Notes: generated by a model not told the origin, from the sequence alone. A DNA stretch of 64,000 nucleotides from Chitinophaga eiseniae (GCF_900167135.1 NZ_FUWZ01000002.1:1886651-1950650), one strand, 5' to 3'; numbered from the stretch's first letter, positions 1-8,645 are shown. A program made the numbers and translations.

Positions 1-411
1 ACCAATAAATGTGCACGCTGCAGAAGAGGTGCTATCTTCCTCAGCAAAAATCCCTATGACCTTAAAAGCTGTATGAAAATGCCGGAAAAATGTCCGGTGT
101 GCGGCCAGCAGGTAGAGGTGGAAGTAGGGTTCTATTACGGTACCGGCTACGTGAGCTACGCCCTCTCTATCGCTATTTGTGTGGCCAGCCTTATCGCCTG
201 GTGGCTGTTTGTAGGCTTCTCTATTTATGATAACAGTATTTACTGGTGGCTGGGATTCAACGGCATGCTGTTGCTGGGCCTGCAGCCGATACTGATGCGC
301 TGGTCCAGGACCATCTGGATGGCCTTTTTTGTAAGATATGATGAAGACTGGCACCAGGGCCCTCCGCAGGGTACCGGCCGGGTGAACACCACCTTTAAAG
401 GCGCCATTTAA
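1..411 (+). CDS. DUF983 family membrane protein, 5' end outside window
   Basis: The frame is open from the first base, so the gene starts upstream and 136 codons are visible. Two CxxC pairs are seen: CARC at the very start and CPVCG about 28 residues later, which with the following GFYYGTGYVSYAL segment is the DUF983 pattern of a small zinc-ribbon-like region before two membrane helices. The hydrophobic stretches lie roughly at residues 52-75 and 80-100 of the visible part. An internal ATG at 73 is not the real start, because the first CxxC lies before it. The function of DUF983 is unknown. A strong terminator follows at 443-488. Confidence 0.8.
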   Translation, partial: TNKCARCRRGAIFLSKNPYDLKSCMKMPEKCPVCGQQVEVEVGFYYGTGYVSYALSIAICVASLIAWWLFVGFSIYDNSIYWWLGFNGMLLLGLQPILMRWSRTIWMAFFVRYDEDWHQGPPQGTGRVNTTFKGAI

Positions 412-442
412 AAAAGGATAGCAGCATTGAGTATAACGAATG

Positions 443-488
443 AAAAAAAAGAAGACCCGGTATTTTTTGCCCGGGTCTTCTTTTTTTT
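443..488 (+). terminator. Rho-independent terminator after the DUF983 gene
   Basis: A perfect 10-bp stem (GAAGACCCGG at 451-460 and CCGGGTCTTC at 471-480) is flanked by an A run on the left and eight T on the right, so it can work in either direction. It lies upstream of the tolC-like start at 559, which argues against the earlier in-frame TTG at 427. Confidence 0.9.
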
Positions 489-558
489 CGTTATATTAGG
501 ATTACTATTTAACTCCATATCTGTCATTAGCTATTTTTCTAACAGCAATGATTACACG

Positions 559-1905
559 ATGAAGTTCCCCCGGCGGTTTGTTACTTGTTTATGTCTGTCC
601 CTCTGGATGTATGGCAACAATCCGCTGAAAGCCCAGGATAGCGCGCAAACGCCGCTGCCGGCTATCTGGAGCTTACAGGATTGTCTGAACTACGCCATGC
701 AAAACAACATCCAGCTGAACAGCCTGCGGCTGAGCCGGATGAGTAGCGAACAGGACCTGTTGCTGTCCAAAGCGGCCCGGTTACCTGATCTTTCCGGCTC
801 GGCTTCTCAAACGCTGACCGGCCGTAAAACCCTCACTGCCAGTGGTAACATGCCCTACGAAGGCGCGCTGTCGGGCAACTACTCCGTCAACTCCAACGTC
901 ACGCTTTACCAGGGTGGCTATCTTAACTACGATATCAAACAAAAAGGGCTGCTGACACAGGTCGCTGATCTCAACATCGCACAGCAGATCAACGATATGA
1001 CCATCCAGATCACGCAGGCTTACCTCAACATCCTGCTGGCCCGGGAAAATATCGTGTACGTGAGAGACCTGGTAACTACTTCAACAGCGCAGGTACAGCA
1101 GGCGCAACAGCGTTATGATGTGGGCAGCATCGCGCTGAAAGACCTGGCTTCGCTACAGTCGCAGCTGGCGGCCGACCGCTACAACCTCGTCACCGCTGAA
1201 AACCAGCACCGGCTGAGTAAACTCACGCTGAAACAGCTGCTGCAACTGCCCAGCCCCTACGACTTCGATATTTTTTCCCCGGACACGCTGGTGTCCAGCC
1301 ACCTGGTGGTGCCCCTGCAGGAAGCACAGGATACCGCCCTCGCTAACAGGCCGGAAATAAAAAGCGCGCAACTGGGCGTCAACATATCCTCGCTGGACCT
1401 GGCCAAAGCCCGTGCAGGGTTCCTGCCTACGCTCAGCGCCGGCGGCGCACTGGGCAGCTCCTCACTTAAAGATCCAGGCAACAACTTCTTCAAACAACTG
1501 GACAACAACTTCTACCAGCAGATAGGCCTCACCCTGTCTGTCCCGATATTCACCCGCCGGCTCAATAAAACCAACGTGGAAAAATCAAAGCTGGAGGTGG
1601 ACCAGTCGCAACTAACGCTGAAGAATACACGTACTAACCTGTCACAGACAGTGGAGCAGGCGTATATCAACGTACAGAACGCACAGGGGCAGTATGACGC
1701 TGCGGTGGAGCAGCTGCGCTACGCCACCGAAAGCTACCGGATTGCTACCGAGCAGCTGAAAGTAGGCGTGGCCAATATGGTGGATTTTCTGCAACAGAAA
1801 AACCTGTATATACAAGCCTTTCAGTCTTATATACAGGCTAAATACAATGCCGCACTGACAATCAGGATATATGATTTTTACAGGGGCGTGCCTGTAAAAC
1901 TATAA
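559..1905 (+). CDS. TolC family outer-membrane efflux protein
   Basis: A 448-residue protein with a signal peptide (about residues 1-26, ending LKAQ) and two homologous coiled-coil/beta halves typical of TolC/OEP proteins; alternating Leu/Gln/Ala-rich helices and a C-terminal GVANMVDFLQQKN segment fit the family. It would form the outer-membrane channel of a tripartite exporter. The ATG at 559 was chosen because the reading frame further upstream runs through the terminator at 443-488 and because translation from 559 begins with a normal signal peptide. It is followed after 13 bases by a MacA-type adaptor and then a MacB-type ABC transporter, so the four genes form one export operon. The substrate cannot be told from sequence. 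Confidence 0.88.
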   Translation: MKFPRRFVTCLCLSLWMYGNNPLKAQDSAQTPLPAIWSLQDCLNYAMQNNIQLNSLRLSRMSSEQDLLLSKAARLPDLSGSASQTLTGRKTLTASGNMPYEGALSGNYSVNSNVTLYQGGYLNYDIKQKGLLTQVADLNIAQQINDMTIQITQAYLNILLARENIVYVRDLVTTSTAQVQQAQQRYDVGSIALKDLASLQSQLAADRYNLVTAENQHRLSKLTLKQLLQLPSPYDFDIFSPDTLVSSHLVVPLQEAQDTALANRPEIKSAQLGVNISSLDLAKARAGFLPTLSAGGALGSSSLKDPGNNFFKQLDNNFYQQIGLTLSVPIFTRRLNKTNVEKSKLEVDQSQLTLKNTRTNLSQTVEQAYINVQNAQGQYDAAVEQLRYATESYRIATEQLKVGVANMVDFLQQKNLYIQAFQSYIQAKYNAALTIRIYDFYRGVPVKL

Positions 1906-1918
1906 ATGTATTTGACGT

Positions 1919-3151
1919 ATGAGAAAATATAAAAAGGTTATCATCGTGGCGGTTATCCTGCTGGTGGCGCTGGTCATCTGGTTTCTTTTTTTCAGAAAGA
2001 AACGTCAGCCGGTAGCATTCGATACGGTGAAACCATCCTACGGTCATATAGCCACTACCGTTACTGCCACAGGGACCATCCAGCCGGTGGATACCGTAGC
2101 GGTGGGCGCCCAGGTGTCCGGTACGCTGAAATACCTGTATGTGGACTTTAACTCGCAGGTGAAGAAAGGAGAGAAGCTGGGTGAGCTGGACAAGGTATTG
2201 TTTCAGGCACAGGTAGACCAGTACCAGGCTAACTTACAGGTGGCGCAGAGCAACCTGGATTATCAGAACAACAATTTCCACCGGCAGGAGCTGCTGTATA
2301 AAACAGGCGCCATCGCCAAAGCAGATTACGATGTGGCTTACAACCAGCTGGGTCAGGCAAAGGCACAGGTGGCCAGCGTCAGCGCGCAGCTGGCATCGGC
2401 CCTGAAAAATCTCTCGTTTACAGATATCATCTCCCCGATCAACGGCGTTGTGCTCAACAGAAGCGTGAGCGTAGGACAGACGGTGGCCGCCAGTTTTAAC
2501 ACGCCTACCTTGTTCGTTATTGCGAAAGATATTACCAGGATGCAGGTGGAAGCCAGTGTGGACGAAGCGGACATCGGTAATGTAAAAGACTCGCAGCGTG
2601 TAACCTTCACCGTAGATGCCTACCTGGAAGATGTGTTTGCCGGTAAAGTGCAGGAGATACGGCTGCAGCCTTCCGTATCTTCCAATGTAGTGACGTATAA
2701 TACCATCATCAACGCCACCAATGAATCTATGAAGCTGAAGCCGGGGATGACGGCCAACGTGACCATCTATACCGCAGAAAAAGACAGCGTATTGTTGCTG
2801 CCGGTAAAGGCGCTCAAGTTCAGGCCGGATTCTGCGTTGCTGAAAGATTATGTTATTGTCAGCGCCGTTGGGCGCCGGCAACGCGCTGCGTCGCCTGCCG
2901 ACACGAGTGGTAAATTCAAAAGTGTGCAGCGTGTGGGATCATCCAATTATGTATGGGTGCTGAAAGGGGATAGCCTGTTGCAGAAACATATTCGTACAGG
3001 CCTCAATGATAACACCCGGATTGAAGTCATTCACGGCCTCACGCCGCAGGATGTGGTGGTGATGGCCGTCAACGGCAGCACCGGACCTGCGGCGACGGCC
3101 GGTAACAAAAGCCCGTTCCTGCCAAGGATGGGAGGAGGGCGCAGACGATGA
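1919..3151 (+). CDS. MacA/HlyD-type periplasmic adaptor (membrane fusion protein)
   Basis: A 410-residue protein with one N-terminal membrane helix (residues 7-25). A split lipoyl domain follows (the first half includes AVGAQVSGTLKYLYV, the second IISPINGVVLNRSVSVGQTV) around an alpha-helical hairpin, then beta-barrel and membrane-proximal domains. This is the architecture of the MacA family, which links an inner-membrane ABC transporter to TolC. Its end overlaps the next gene by 4 bases (ATGA type, 3148-3151), a sign of translational coupling. The C-terminus is Gly/Arg-rich. Family is firm; MacA orthology in the macrolide-export sense is only inferred from the neighbours. Confidence 0.88.
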   Translation: MRKYKKVIIVAVILLVALVIWFLFFRKKRQPVAFDTVKPSYGHIATTVTATGTIQPVDTVAVGAQVSGTLKYLYVDFNSQVKKGEKLGELDKVLFQAQVDQYQANLQVAQSNLDYQNNNFHRQELLYKTGAIAKADYDVAYNQLGQAKAQVASVSAQLASALKNLSFTDIISPINGVVLNRSVSVGQTVAASFNTPTLFVIAKDITRMQVEASVDEADIGNVKDSQRVTFTVDAYLEDVFAGKVQEIRLQPSVSSNVVTYNTIINATNESMKLKPGMTANVTIYTAEKDSVLLLPVKALKFRPDSALLKDYVIVSAVGRRQRAASPADTSGKFKSVQRVGSSNYVWVLKGDSLLQKHIRTGLNDNTRIEVIHGLTPQDVVVMAVNGSTGPAATAGNKSPFLPRMGGGRRR

Positions 3152-3894
3152 ACAACAAGATCCTCGAACTACAGCAGATCAGGCGTGAGTTTGTGATGGG
3201 CACGGAAATAGTCCGCGCCCTTAAAGGCGTGTCGTTCGACGTACACGCTGGCGAGTTCGTGACGATCATGGGGAGCAGCGGCTCGGGTAAAACGACCTTG
3301 CTCAATCTCCTCGGTTGCCTGGATAAACCAACGTCCGGTGAGTACCTGCTGGACGGGGTGAATGTCAGCCACCTGTCGCGCAATGAGCTGGCCCGGCTGC
3401 GCAACCGGAAGATAGGCTTTGTGTTCCAGGCTTATAACCTGCTGCCCCGCACTTCCGCACTGGAAAATGTGGAGCTGCCGCTGTTCTATAACCCTGCGCT
3501 GTCGGCCTCGGAGCGGAAAGAAAAAGCGGTGAAAGCCCTCGCGGCGGTAAAACTGGCCGACCGGCTGGACCATACGCCCAGTCAGCTGTCCGGCGGGCAG
3601 CAGCAAAGGGTGGCCATTGCCCGCGCGCTGGTGAACCAGCCGGTGATGATCCTGGCCGATGAGGCGACCGGCAACCTGGACACCCGCACTTCCTACGAAA
3701 TTATGTCGCTCATGCAGGACCTCAACAAGGATGGCAAAACCATCGTTTTTGTGACCCATGAGCCGGATATCGCCGCTTTCAGCAGCCGGACAGTGATGCT
3801 CCGGGATGGCAAGGTGGTGAAAGATACCGTCAATGAAAATGTACGCTCGGCCAAAGAGGCGCTGGAAGCGCTGCCGCCGGCAGATGATTACTAA
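3148..3894 (+). CDS. MacB/LolD-type ABC transporter ATPase
   Basis: A 248-residue ATP-binding subunit. Walker A GSSGSGKTT is at residues 42-50, the Q-loop lies near FVFQAYNLLP, the signature LSGGQ at 147-151, Walker B ILADEA near 168-173, and the switch histidine in FVTHEPD near 204. The closest architecture is the MacB/LolD (lipoprotein/macrolide export) class. In E. coli MacB the ATPase and membrane parts are fused; here they are two genes, with the permease beginning 9 bases downstream. It powers the exporter through the adaptor and TolC-like channel encoded just upstream. Confidence 0.92.
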   Translation: MNNKILELQQIRREFVMGTEIVRALKGVSFDVHAGEFVTIMGSSGSGKTTLLNLLGCLDKPTSGEYLLDGVNVSHLSRNELARLRNRKIGFVFQAYNLLPRTSALENVELPLFYNPALSASERKEKAVKALAAVKLADRLDHTPSQLSGGQQQRVAIARALVNQPVMILADEATGNLDTRTSYEIMSLMQDLNKDGKTIVFVTHEPDIAAFSSRTVMLRDGKVVKDTVNENVRSAKEALEALPPADDY

Positions 3895-3903
3895 TTCAAC
3901 AGC

Positions 3904-5124
3904 ATGAGCGCCATCAACCTCATACGGATAGCTTTAAGGGCCTTACAGCGCAACAAGCTGCGGGCTTTCCTGACCATGCTCGGTATTATCATCGGCGTGG
4001 CAGCGGTGATCGCCATGGTGGCCATAGGAGAGGGTTCCAAGGAAAGTATCCAGTCGCAGCTGAGCGCCATGGGGTCCAATATGATTACGATACTGCCGGC
4101 CAGTAACGTATCGGGCGGCGTGCGTATAGAAGGGGCGAGTTTTCAGTCACTTACCATCGTGGATGTAAAGGCCATACAGAAAGGGGCCGAACATGTGGCC
4201 GCCGTATCGCCGGTTTCCGCTACCAAAGGACAGGCGATCTATGGCGCGCTGAACTGGCCTACCAGCCTGCAGGGCGTAGCGCCGTCCTATTTCGAGATCC
4301 GTAAACTGGACATAGCCGATGGCGTTAGTTTCACCGATGCGGATGTGGGCATGGCCGCCAAGGTGTGCGTACTGGGGAAAACCGTGATCGATAACCTCTT
4401 TCCCAGCGGAGAAAGCCCGGTGGGCAAAGTCATCCGGCTCAATTCCATCCCGCTGCAGGTGATCGGTACTTTGGTGCCTAAAGGGCAGAGTTCTTTCGGG
4501 CAGGACCAGGACGATATTATCCTGACGCCCTATACTACGGTACAGAAGCGTATCCTGGCCACCATCTATTTTCAGAGCATCTATGCTTCCGCTGTCAGCG
4601 AAGGCACCTCTGTGCAGGCAACCGATGAAATTATAGATATACTAAGGGAAACACACCGGCTTCGCGCTACAGACGAAAACAATTTCCAGGTGCGTACCAT
4701 GGAAGAACTGATTAAAACGCTGAGTTCCACCAGCAGCCTGCTGACCGTGCTGCTTACGGCCATAGCGGGCATTTCCCTGGTCATCGGCGGTATCGGGATC
4801 ATGAATATTATGTACGTGTCGGTGACCGAACGCACGCGGGAGATAGGGTTGAGAATGTCCATCGGCGCCAGGGGCATAGACATCCTGTTGCAGTTCCTTG
4901 TGGAAGCCATTATTATCAGCGTTACCGGCGGGATCATCGGTGTGATACTGGGGATCACAGCCGCCAAGGTGATCACCCTTGCCCTGGGATGGCCCACCAT
5001 CGTGTCTGAATCGTCTATTGTGCTTTCGTTTATGGTATGTGCGCTGACGGGCGTATTCTTCGGCTATTACCCTGCGCAGGCGGCCTCCCGGCTGGACCCG
5101 ATAGAGGCGCTGCGTTATGAATAA
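3904..5124 (+). CDS. MacB/FtsX-type ABC transporter permease
   Basis: A 406-residue protein with the MacB topology: one membrane helix near residues 20-42, a large periplasmic MacB_PCD domain, then three C-terminal helices (about 275-300, 325-350 and 370-390) forming the FtsX domain. The conserved segment TERTREIGLRMSIGAR between the second and third helices is characteristic. It is the last gene of the tolC-macA-macB operon and is followed by a bidirectional terminator. It would act as a mechanotransmission-type exporter driven by the ATPase of the preceding gene; the substrate is unknown. Confidence 0.92.
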   Translation: MSAINLIRIALRALQRNKLRAFLTMLGIIIGVAAVIAMVAIGEGSKESIQSQLSAMGSNMITILPASNVSGGVRIEGASFQSLTIVDVKAIQKGAEHVAAVSPVSATKGQAIYGALNWPTSLQGVAPSYFEIRKLDIADGVSFTDADVGMAAKVCVLGKTVIDNLFPSGESPVGKVIRLNSIPLQVIGTLVPKGQSSFGQDQDDIILTPYTTVQKRILATIYFQSIYASAVSEGTSVQATDEIIDILRETHRLRATDENNFQVRTMEELIKTLSSTSSLLTVLLTAIAGISLVIGGIGIMNIMYVSVTERTREIGLRMSIGARGIDILLQFLVEAIIISVTGGIIGVILGITAAKVITLALGWPTIVSESSIVLSFMVCALTGVFFGYYPAQAASRLDPIEALRYE

Positions 5125-5158
5125 CGGCTTGATAATTTGGAAAGTGTACTTTGTGTTA

Positions 5159-5190
5159 AAAAACCGCCGGAAAATGATCCGACGGTTTTT
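5159..5190. terminator. Bidirectional terminator between convergent genes
   Basis: A 13-bp stem with one mismatch (5159-5171 and 5178-5190) has an A run on one side and a T run on the other. It lies between the export operon (plus) and the small secreted protein gene (minus), and can serve both. Confidence 0.85.
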
Positions 5191-5213
5191 GAAACACAAT
5201 TTTAACTTACAAA

Positions 5214-5519
5214 CTACGCTTTCTTGTTATGAATCTGTGACGGTTTTAGGTACACTTTCCTGCCTTTTTCGTTGACGATGTATTTCTGGTCTTTTCTGTT
5301 GATGTACACCGTTTCTCCGTTAGGGCCTTCTTTACCCTTATAGATTTTATCAGTAATGGCGGAGGCGCCTTTCACTGCGATGGAGGCTGTTTTATTCCCT
5401 ACTTTTTTTGCGGTGCTGTCGAGGTTGTTCTGCGCAAATACAGCTTGAGCCGGCAGGGTCGCCACTGCACCAAAAGCGAGGGCGAACAGCACGGCGGAAA
5501 TTGTTTTTGGAGCTCTCAT
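5214..5519 (-). CDS. Small secreted basic protein with PBCV-type basic adaptor motif
   Basis: A 101-residue protein with a signal peptide (about residues 1-30, ending VFAQ). The mature part is Lys-rich, and its C-terminal half GPNGETVYINRKDQKYIVNE with the following GRKVYLKP resembles the PBCV_basic_adap repeat, a short motif seen on many small Bacteroidota secreted proteins. No function is known for these. It stands alone on the minus strand; its 3' end faces the bidirectional terminator at 5159-5190. Confidence 0.7.
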   Translation of the reverse strand: MRAPKTISAVLFALAFGAVATLPAQAVFAQNNLDSTAKKVGNKTASIAVKGASAITDKIYKGKEGPNGETVYINRKDQKYIVNEKGRKVYLKPSQIHNKKA

Positions 5520-5723
5520 GATGATTGTCTTTTTTGTTAGTTAATGATCTAATGCAGTGGTTGTTAATTCAATTTTGATGCCATTCCCAAACACAGGCAG
5601 TGGTTAATTGAAAGACAAATGGTTACAGATAATATTTTTCTAACCGGCAGAAAGTGACCGGGGATTTTCCCCCGCGGTAGTATCAGGACTTTTTCGTATA
5701 TTGATTAACGATAACCTGTGTCT

Positions 5724-6287
5724 ATGAGATATTCGAATGGTCTGTACCTGTCTGTTCCTACACCTTGCGGGGAGAATTGGGATCAAATGACCAATACTGC
5801 TGCGGGTAAACACTGCGATAGTTGTGCTAAAACCGTAATAGACTTCTCCTTCATGACGGATGCTGAAATTTTTGCTGTTATCAGTAACAGCAGGGGGAAG
5901 ATTTGTGGCCACTTTCAGGATAACCAGCTGAACAGACGGATCAATCCTCCGGTATCTCCCCGCAAAAATTTTTTACCCGCACTGCTGTTGACGGCCGGTC
6001 TCATCACAGGGATCGCCAATCACAGCTATGCAGAAGCACGCGACCTGGAGCAGGTGGAAATACTGCTGGCGCCCCTGCCTGAAGACACATTGACAAAACC
6101 TATGAAGACTTATGATTTACCTGCTATAGAAGTGGTAGCCGTACCGGCTACCGTTTGCCGGATGTGGACAGGAACGGCCGTCGTCGTTGAAGCGAAAGAA
6201 TTGCGCCCCCGCGGCCGCTATTTTACGGACCAGGTATACCCCACTGACGAAGAACGCCGTCAGGTTAAAAAGAAACGTTGGTTTTAA
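5724..6287 (+). CDS. Cys-containing single-pass membrane protein, unknown function
   Basis: A 187-residue protein from ATG 5724; a GTG two codons earlier at 5718 is the alternative start. The N-terminal domain carries four cysteines (residues 15, 31, 34 and 61) in the order PCGENWDQM, HCDSCAKTVIDFS and KICGHFQDNQL, a layout seen repeatedly in Bacteroidota proteins of unknown role and suggestive of metal binding. A membrane helix follows near residues 83-98, then a Pro-rich region and a basic C-terminus. The Cys domain precedes the helix and there is no signal peptide, so it probably faces the cytoplasm. It stands alone between two convergently oriented neighbours. Confidence 0.65.
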   Translation: MRYSNGLYLSVPTPCGENWDQMTNTAAGKHCDSCAKTVIDFSFMTDAEIFAVISNSRGKICGHFQDNQLNRRINPPVSPRKNFLPALLLTAGLITGIANHSYAEARDLEQVEILLAPLPEDTLTKPMKTYDLPAIEVVAVPATVCRMWTGTAVVVEAKELRPRGRYFTDQVYPTDEERRQVKKKRWF

Positions 6288-6334
6288 CAGTTGGTATTTG
6301 CTTGTCTTAATTATTCCTGTAATTCCAATACAAT

Positions 6335-6382
6335 AACAGCACAACCCTTCAGGAGGCCCGCTTCCCGAAGGGTTGTGCTGTT
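6335..6382. terminator. Long hairpin between convergent genes
   Basis: A perfect 16-bp stem (6335-6350 and 6367-6382, containing CACAACCCTTC) with a 16-base loop lies between the stop of the Cys-domain gene and the stop of the NTF2-like gene. There is no adjoining T run, so it may protect 3' ends rather than terminate by itself. Confidence 0.6.
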
Positions 6383-6395
6383 CCGGAGAATGCTG

Positions 6396-6791
6396 TTAGT
6401 TTCCCCAGAACAGATCTTCATGTGCGGTATCGGCTGCATATACCTTGGCCGCTACAATCTGACCGTCTTTTACCGTATATACGTCTACGTTGTCAGTGTC
6501 CAGGGTAGCGCCGTCCCTGCTGGCCTGCCAGCGTAATACTACTGCTGCCTGGTCCCCGTTTACCGTGATGGATTTTACATCGGAGAGTTTCATGGTGTTG
6601 GCAGATACTTCGAACATGCCGCCCACCATCTGGAATACTTCGCCACTGGAATTTTTGACCCCGGAGAAACGATTGCTGCCCGGCTGGTCCCAGGTGATGG
6701 CAGGATGCAGCAAAGCGCCCAGTTTTTCAAGATCTACCTGCTGAACTGCTGTAACAAATGCTTTAACGACGGCTAAGGTTTGATTTTCCAT
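6396..6791 (-). CDS. NTF2-like (SnoaL/DUF4440-type) protein
   Basis: A 131-residue protein starting MENQTLAVVKAF. The cone-shaped NTF2 fold is suggested by the opening helix (VKAFVTAVQQVDLEKLGALLHP), the conserved ITWDQPGSNRFSG strand, and alternating strands ending in AAKVYAADT. Members act as small enzymes or ligand-binding proteins; no catalytic residue can be assigned here. A longer reading from further upstream was rejected because the ATG at 6791 has an A/G-rich stretch just before it and lies 43 bases from a TAnnTTTG box. An AraC regulator is divergently transcribed, and paired operator-like repeats lie just upstream, so this gene is a probable AraC target. Confidence 0.72.
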   Translation of the reverse strand: MENQTLAVVKAFVTAVQQVDLEKLGALLHPAITWDQPGSNRFSGVKNSSGEVFQMVGGMFEVSANTMKLSDVKSITVNGDQAAVVLRWQASRDGATLDTDNVDVYTVKDGQIVAAKVYAADTAHEDLFWGN

Positions 6792-6833
6792 GATTATCTT
6801 TTTTTTGAGTGATTTGTTGATTGTTTGATGATA

Positions 6834-6841
6834 CAAAGCTA
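6834..6841 (-). promoter_or_regulatory. Predicted -7 box of the NTF2-like gene
   Basis: The minus strand reads TAGCTTTG, an exact match to the Bacteroidota -7 consensus TAnnTTTG, placing a start about 36 bases before the ATG at 6791. No TTG-type -33 element is present at the usual distance; AraC-like half-sites lie there instead. Confidence 0.5.
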
Positions 6842-6863
6842 CTACCGCGGGCATCCTCGTTAT

Positions 6864-6904
6864 TTATCATTTCACGACAAACGATTGTCATTTCACGCCA
6901 ACCT
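6864..6904. promoter_or_regulatory. AraC-type tandem operator
   Basis: Two direct copies of TCATTTCACG (6867-6876 and 6888-6897) sit 21 bp apart, two helical turns, within longer imperfect repeats. This is the geometry of AraC-family half-sites. They lie between the -7 box of the NTF2-like gene and the divergent AraC gene at 6940. Confidence 0.55.
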
Positions 6905-6939
6905 CTTTTTTATCCGGAAGGGATGGATAACTTTATACG

Positions 6940-7941
6940 ATGAAACAAATCGTATTATCCATCATCGCGTATGCGGTGCAGCGTGATATAGATACGGCCA
7001 AGTTGTGTCGGCTGGCGGGCATCAACCTGACGGCATTAAAGAAAACCAACGCGCCGCCGGTCACGCAGCAGCAACTGGATGCGCTGTGGCTGCATGGTGC
7101 ACGACTGTCAGGCGATCCGCTGTTTGCACTGCATTTTGCCGCCTCCGTACAGCCGGCTGCGTTAGGTGTTGTGGGGCAGATTATTCAAACCAGCGCCACA
7201 GTGGGAGAGGCGATCACTCATGCTGCAGCACTGACGCACTACGTAACTGACCAGTGCCGGCTGGAGATTGCCCGGAACAATAAAAACTTTACAGTAAGGT
7301 TCATCCCTGCCGGCGGTAACGTGAACGAGCCCACGATGGCCTTCCGCGTCTTGGTGGAATTGCTGATGGTGATCACCATCCATGAGGTGTCGGGGCTGAT
7401 GCTGGAGAAGATAGTGCCGTTAACGGTAAGATTACCTTATAACGTACCGGACGCAGCGGCTTATGAACAGATATTCCGTTGCCGGCCAACAAAACGCGCC
7501 GGGGAGTATGCGCTGGTGTTCGATATCCGTTATTGGGAAGAGCCGATATTAACGGCCAATTATGAACTGCAGGACCTGCTGCTGAAGAAGGTAGCGGCCA
7601 TGGCACCGCAGCAACCTGCGAAAACGGCGGGAACGCTACAGGCAAGGGTATATAATTACCTGTTGGCCAATTCTTACCTGGGCGTTATATCACTGGAGGA
7701 AATGGCGGCCAATTTTAACCTGAGTCCGCGCAGCCTTCAGCGCAAGCTGAAGGAAGAGGGGGTAAAATACCAGGATATTGCAGATGCGGTGAGGAAATCC
7801 CTGGCGTTGTATTATATCTCTTCCGGCAGTTACCCGCTGAAGGATATTTCTTATATGCTGGGGTATAATGAACTAAGTGCTTTTACCCGTGCTTTCCGTC
7901 GGTGGACAGGCAGCAGTCCGTTACAATATCAGTCGTTGTAG
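6940..7941 (+). CDS. AraC family regulator with N-terminal ligand-binding domain
   Basis: A 333-residue regulator. Residues 1 to about 190 match the 'arabinose-binding' type sensor of OruR-like AraC proteins (RLSGDPLFALHFAA, then GVVGQIIQTSATVGEAI). The C-terminal 100 residues hold two helix-turn-helix units: LEEMAANFNLSPRSLQRKLK and the signature ISYMLGYNELSAFTRAFRRW followed by TGSSPLQY. It is divergent from the NTF2-like gene with tandem half-sites between them, so it probably activates that gene and possibly itself. Its 3' end overlaps the convergent SMI1/KNR4 gene by 13 bases. The ligand is unknown. Confidence 0.88.
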   Translation: MKQIVLSIIAYAVQRDIDTAKLCRLAGINLTALKKTNAPPVTQQQLDALWLHGARLSGDPLFALHFAASVQPAALGVVGQIIQTSATVGEAITHAAALTHYVTDQCRLEIARNNKNFTVRFIPAGGNVNEPTMAFRVLVELLMVITIHEVSGLMLEKIVPLTVRLPYNVPDAAAYEQIFRCRPTKRAGEYALVFDIRYWEEPILTANYELQDLLLKKVAAMAPQQPAKTAGTLQARVYNYLLANSYLGVISLEEMAANFNLSPRSLQRKLKEEGVKYQDIADAVRKSLALYYISSGSYPLKDISYMLGYNELSAFTRAFRRWTGSSPLQYQSL

Positions 7942-8516
7942 TTGAAGGTGGTGTCTTTGTGTACGATGCCCCACTTTTTAACGAAAATATAATCTCCTTT
8001 TTCGAGGGCGTCGAGGTAATTGCTGATCCATTCCCGGAAGGAGCGCGCTACAATTTCGCGGTGGCCGTCATCATGCCAGAGGGTAATGATCTGGCCATGG
8101 TGGCCGCCGGGAGCGGGGTCCAGGTCCAGGCAGAGGAAATTGCCGAAGCCGTCGGCGGTAATGGGTATCCACCGGGGATTCCACCAGTCGGACCGGATGC
8201 CGGTGTCCGGTTCGGAAGCGATGGGCTCATCATTATAGGTAAAGGTACCGGAAGCGATCAGATCGTGCCAGTAATGCCATTTATTGATGATCTCTTCCAG
8301 GGGCAGCAGCTGGTCGCCGTCTACCAGTCCGGGCCTTGGCTTCTGTTGCCCGTCATGAAAGGTGTAGAAAGCCTTGAAATCGGCCGGCAGGGCCGATTCA
8401 ACGAGTTTTTCCAAAGACTCCAGCGATGCATTGGAGACGCCGGGGTTAAGTACATGCAGTAGCTTGGGGGCATGCTGTCTCATCCAATTTTCCCATCGTG
8501 TCCAGTATTCTTGCAT
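7929..8516 (-). CDS. SMI1/KNR4 family protein
   Basis: A 195-residue cytoplasmic protein. The order LESLEKLVESALPADFKAFY, HDGQQKPRPGL, LPLEEIINKWHYW, WNPRWIPITADGFGNFLCLDL and a C-terminal SFREWISNYLDALEKGDY is the SMI1/KNR4 (SUKH) fold. In bacteria this superfamily often supplies immunity proteins against polymorphic toxins, but many are orphan cell-wall or regulatory proteins; no toxin gene adjoins this one. Its last codons overlap the end of the AraC gene on the other strand. Confidence 0.82.
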   Translation of the reverse strand: MQEYWTRWENWMRQHAPKLLHVLNPGVSNASLESLEKLVESALPADFKAFYTFHDGQQKPRPGLVDGDQLLPLEEIINKWHYWHDLIASGTFTYNDEPIASEPDTGIRSDWWNPRWIPITADGFGNFLCLDLDPAPGGHHGQIITLWHDDGHREIVARSFREWISNYLDALEKGDYIFVKKWGIVHKDTTFNYND

Positions 8517-8604
8517 ATGGTATGGGTTTAAACCGACTATAAAGATGTAAAAATTCCGCCATAAATAAAAGCGGGGAATGATATGGGCGCGTGAAAGAAA
8601 TGCC

Positions 8605-8612
8605 TACTTTTG
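8605..8612 (+). promoter_or_regulatory. Predicted -7 box of the acidic protein gene
   Basis: TACTTTTG matches the Bacteroidota TAnnTTTG box exactly and lies 33 bases before the ATG at 8646. No clear -33 element is visible. Confidence 0.4.
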
Positions 8613-8645
8613 TAACCAGCATCATTTAAACGAAAATATACCACT

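Noticed and set aside
427..558. N-terminal extension of the first TolC-like gene from a TTG
   Set aside because: The extension runs through the strong terminator at 443-488, and the ATG at 559 starts a normal signal peptide.
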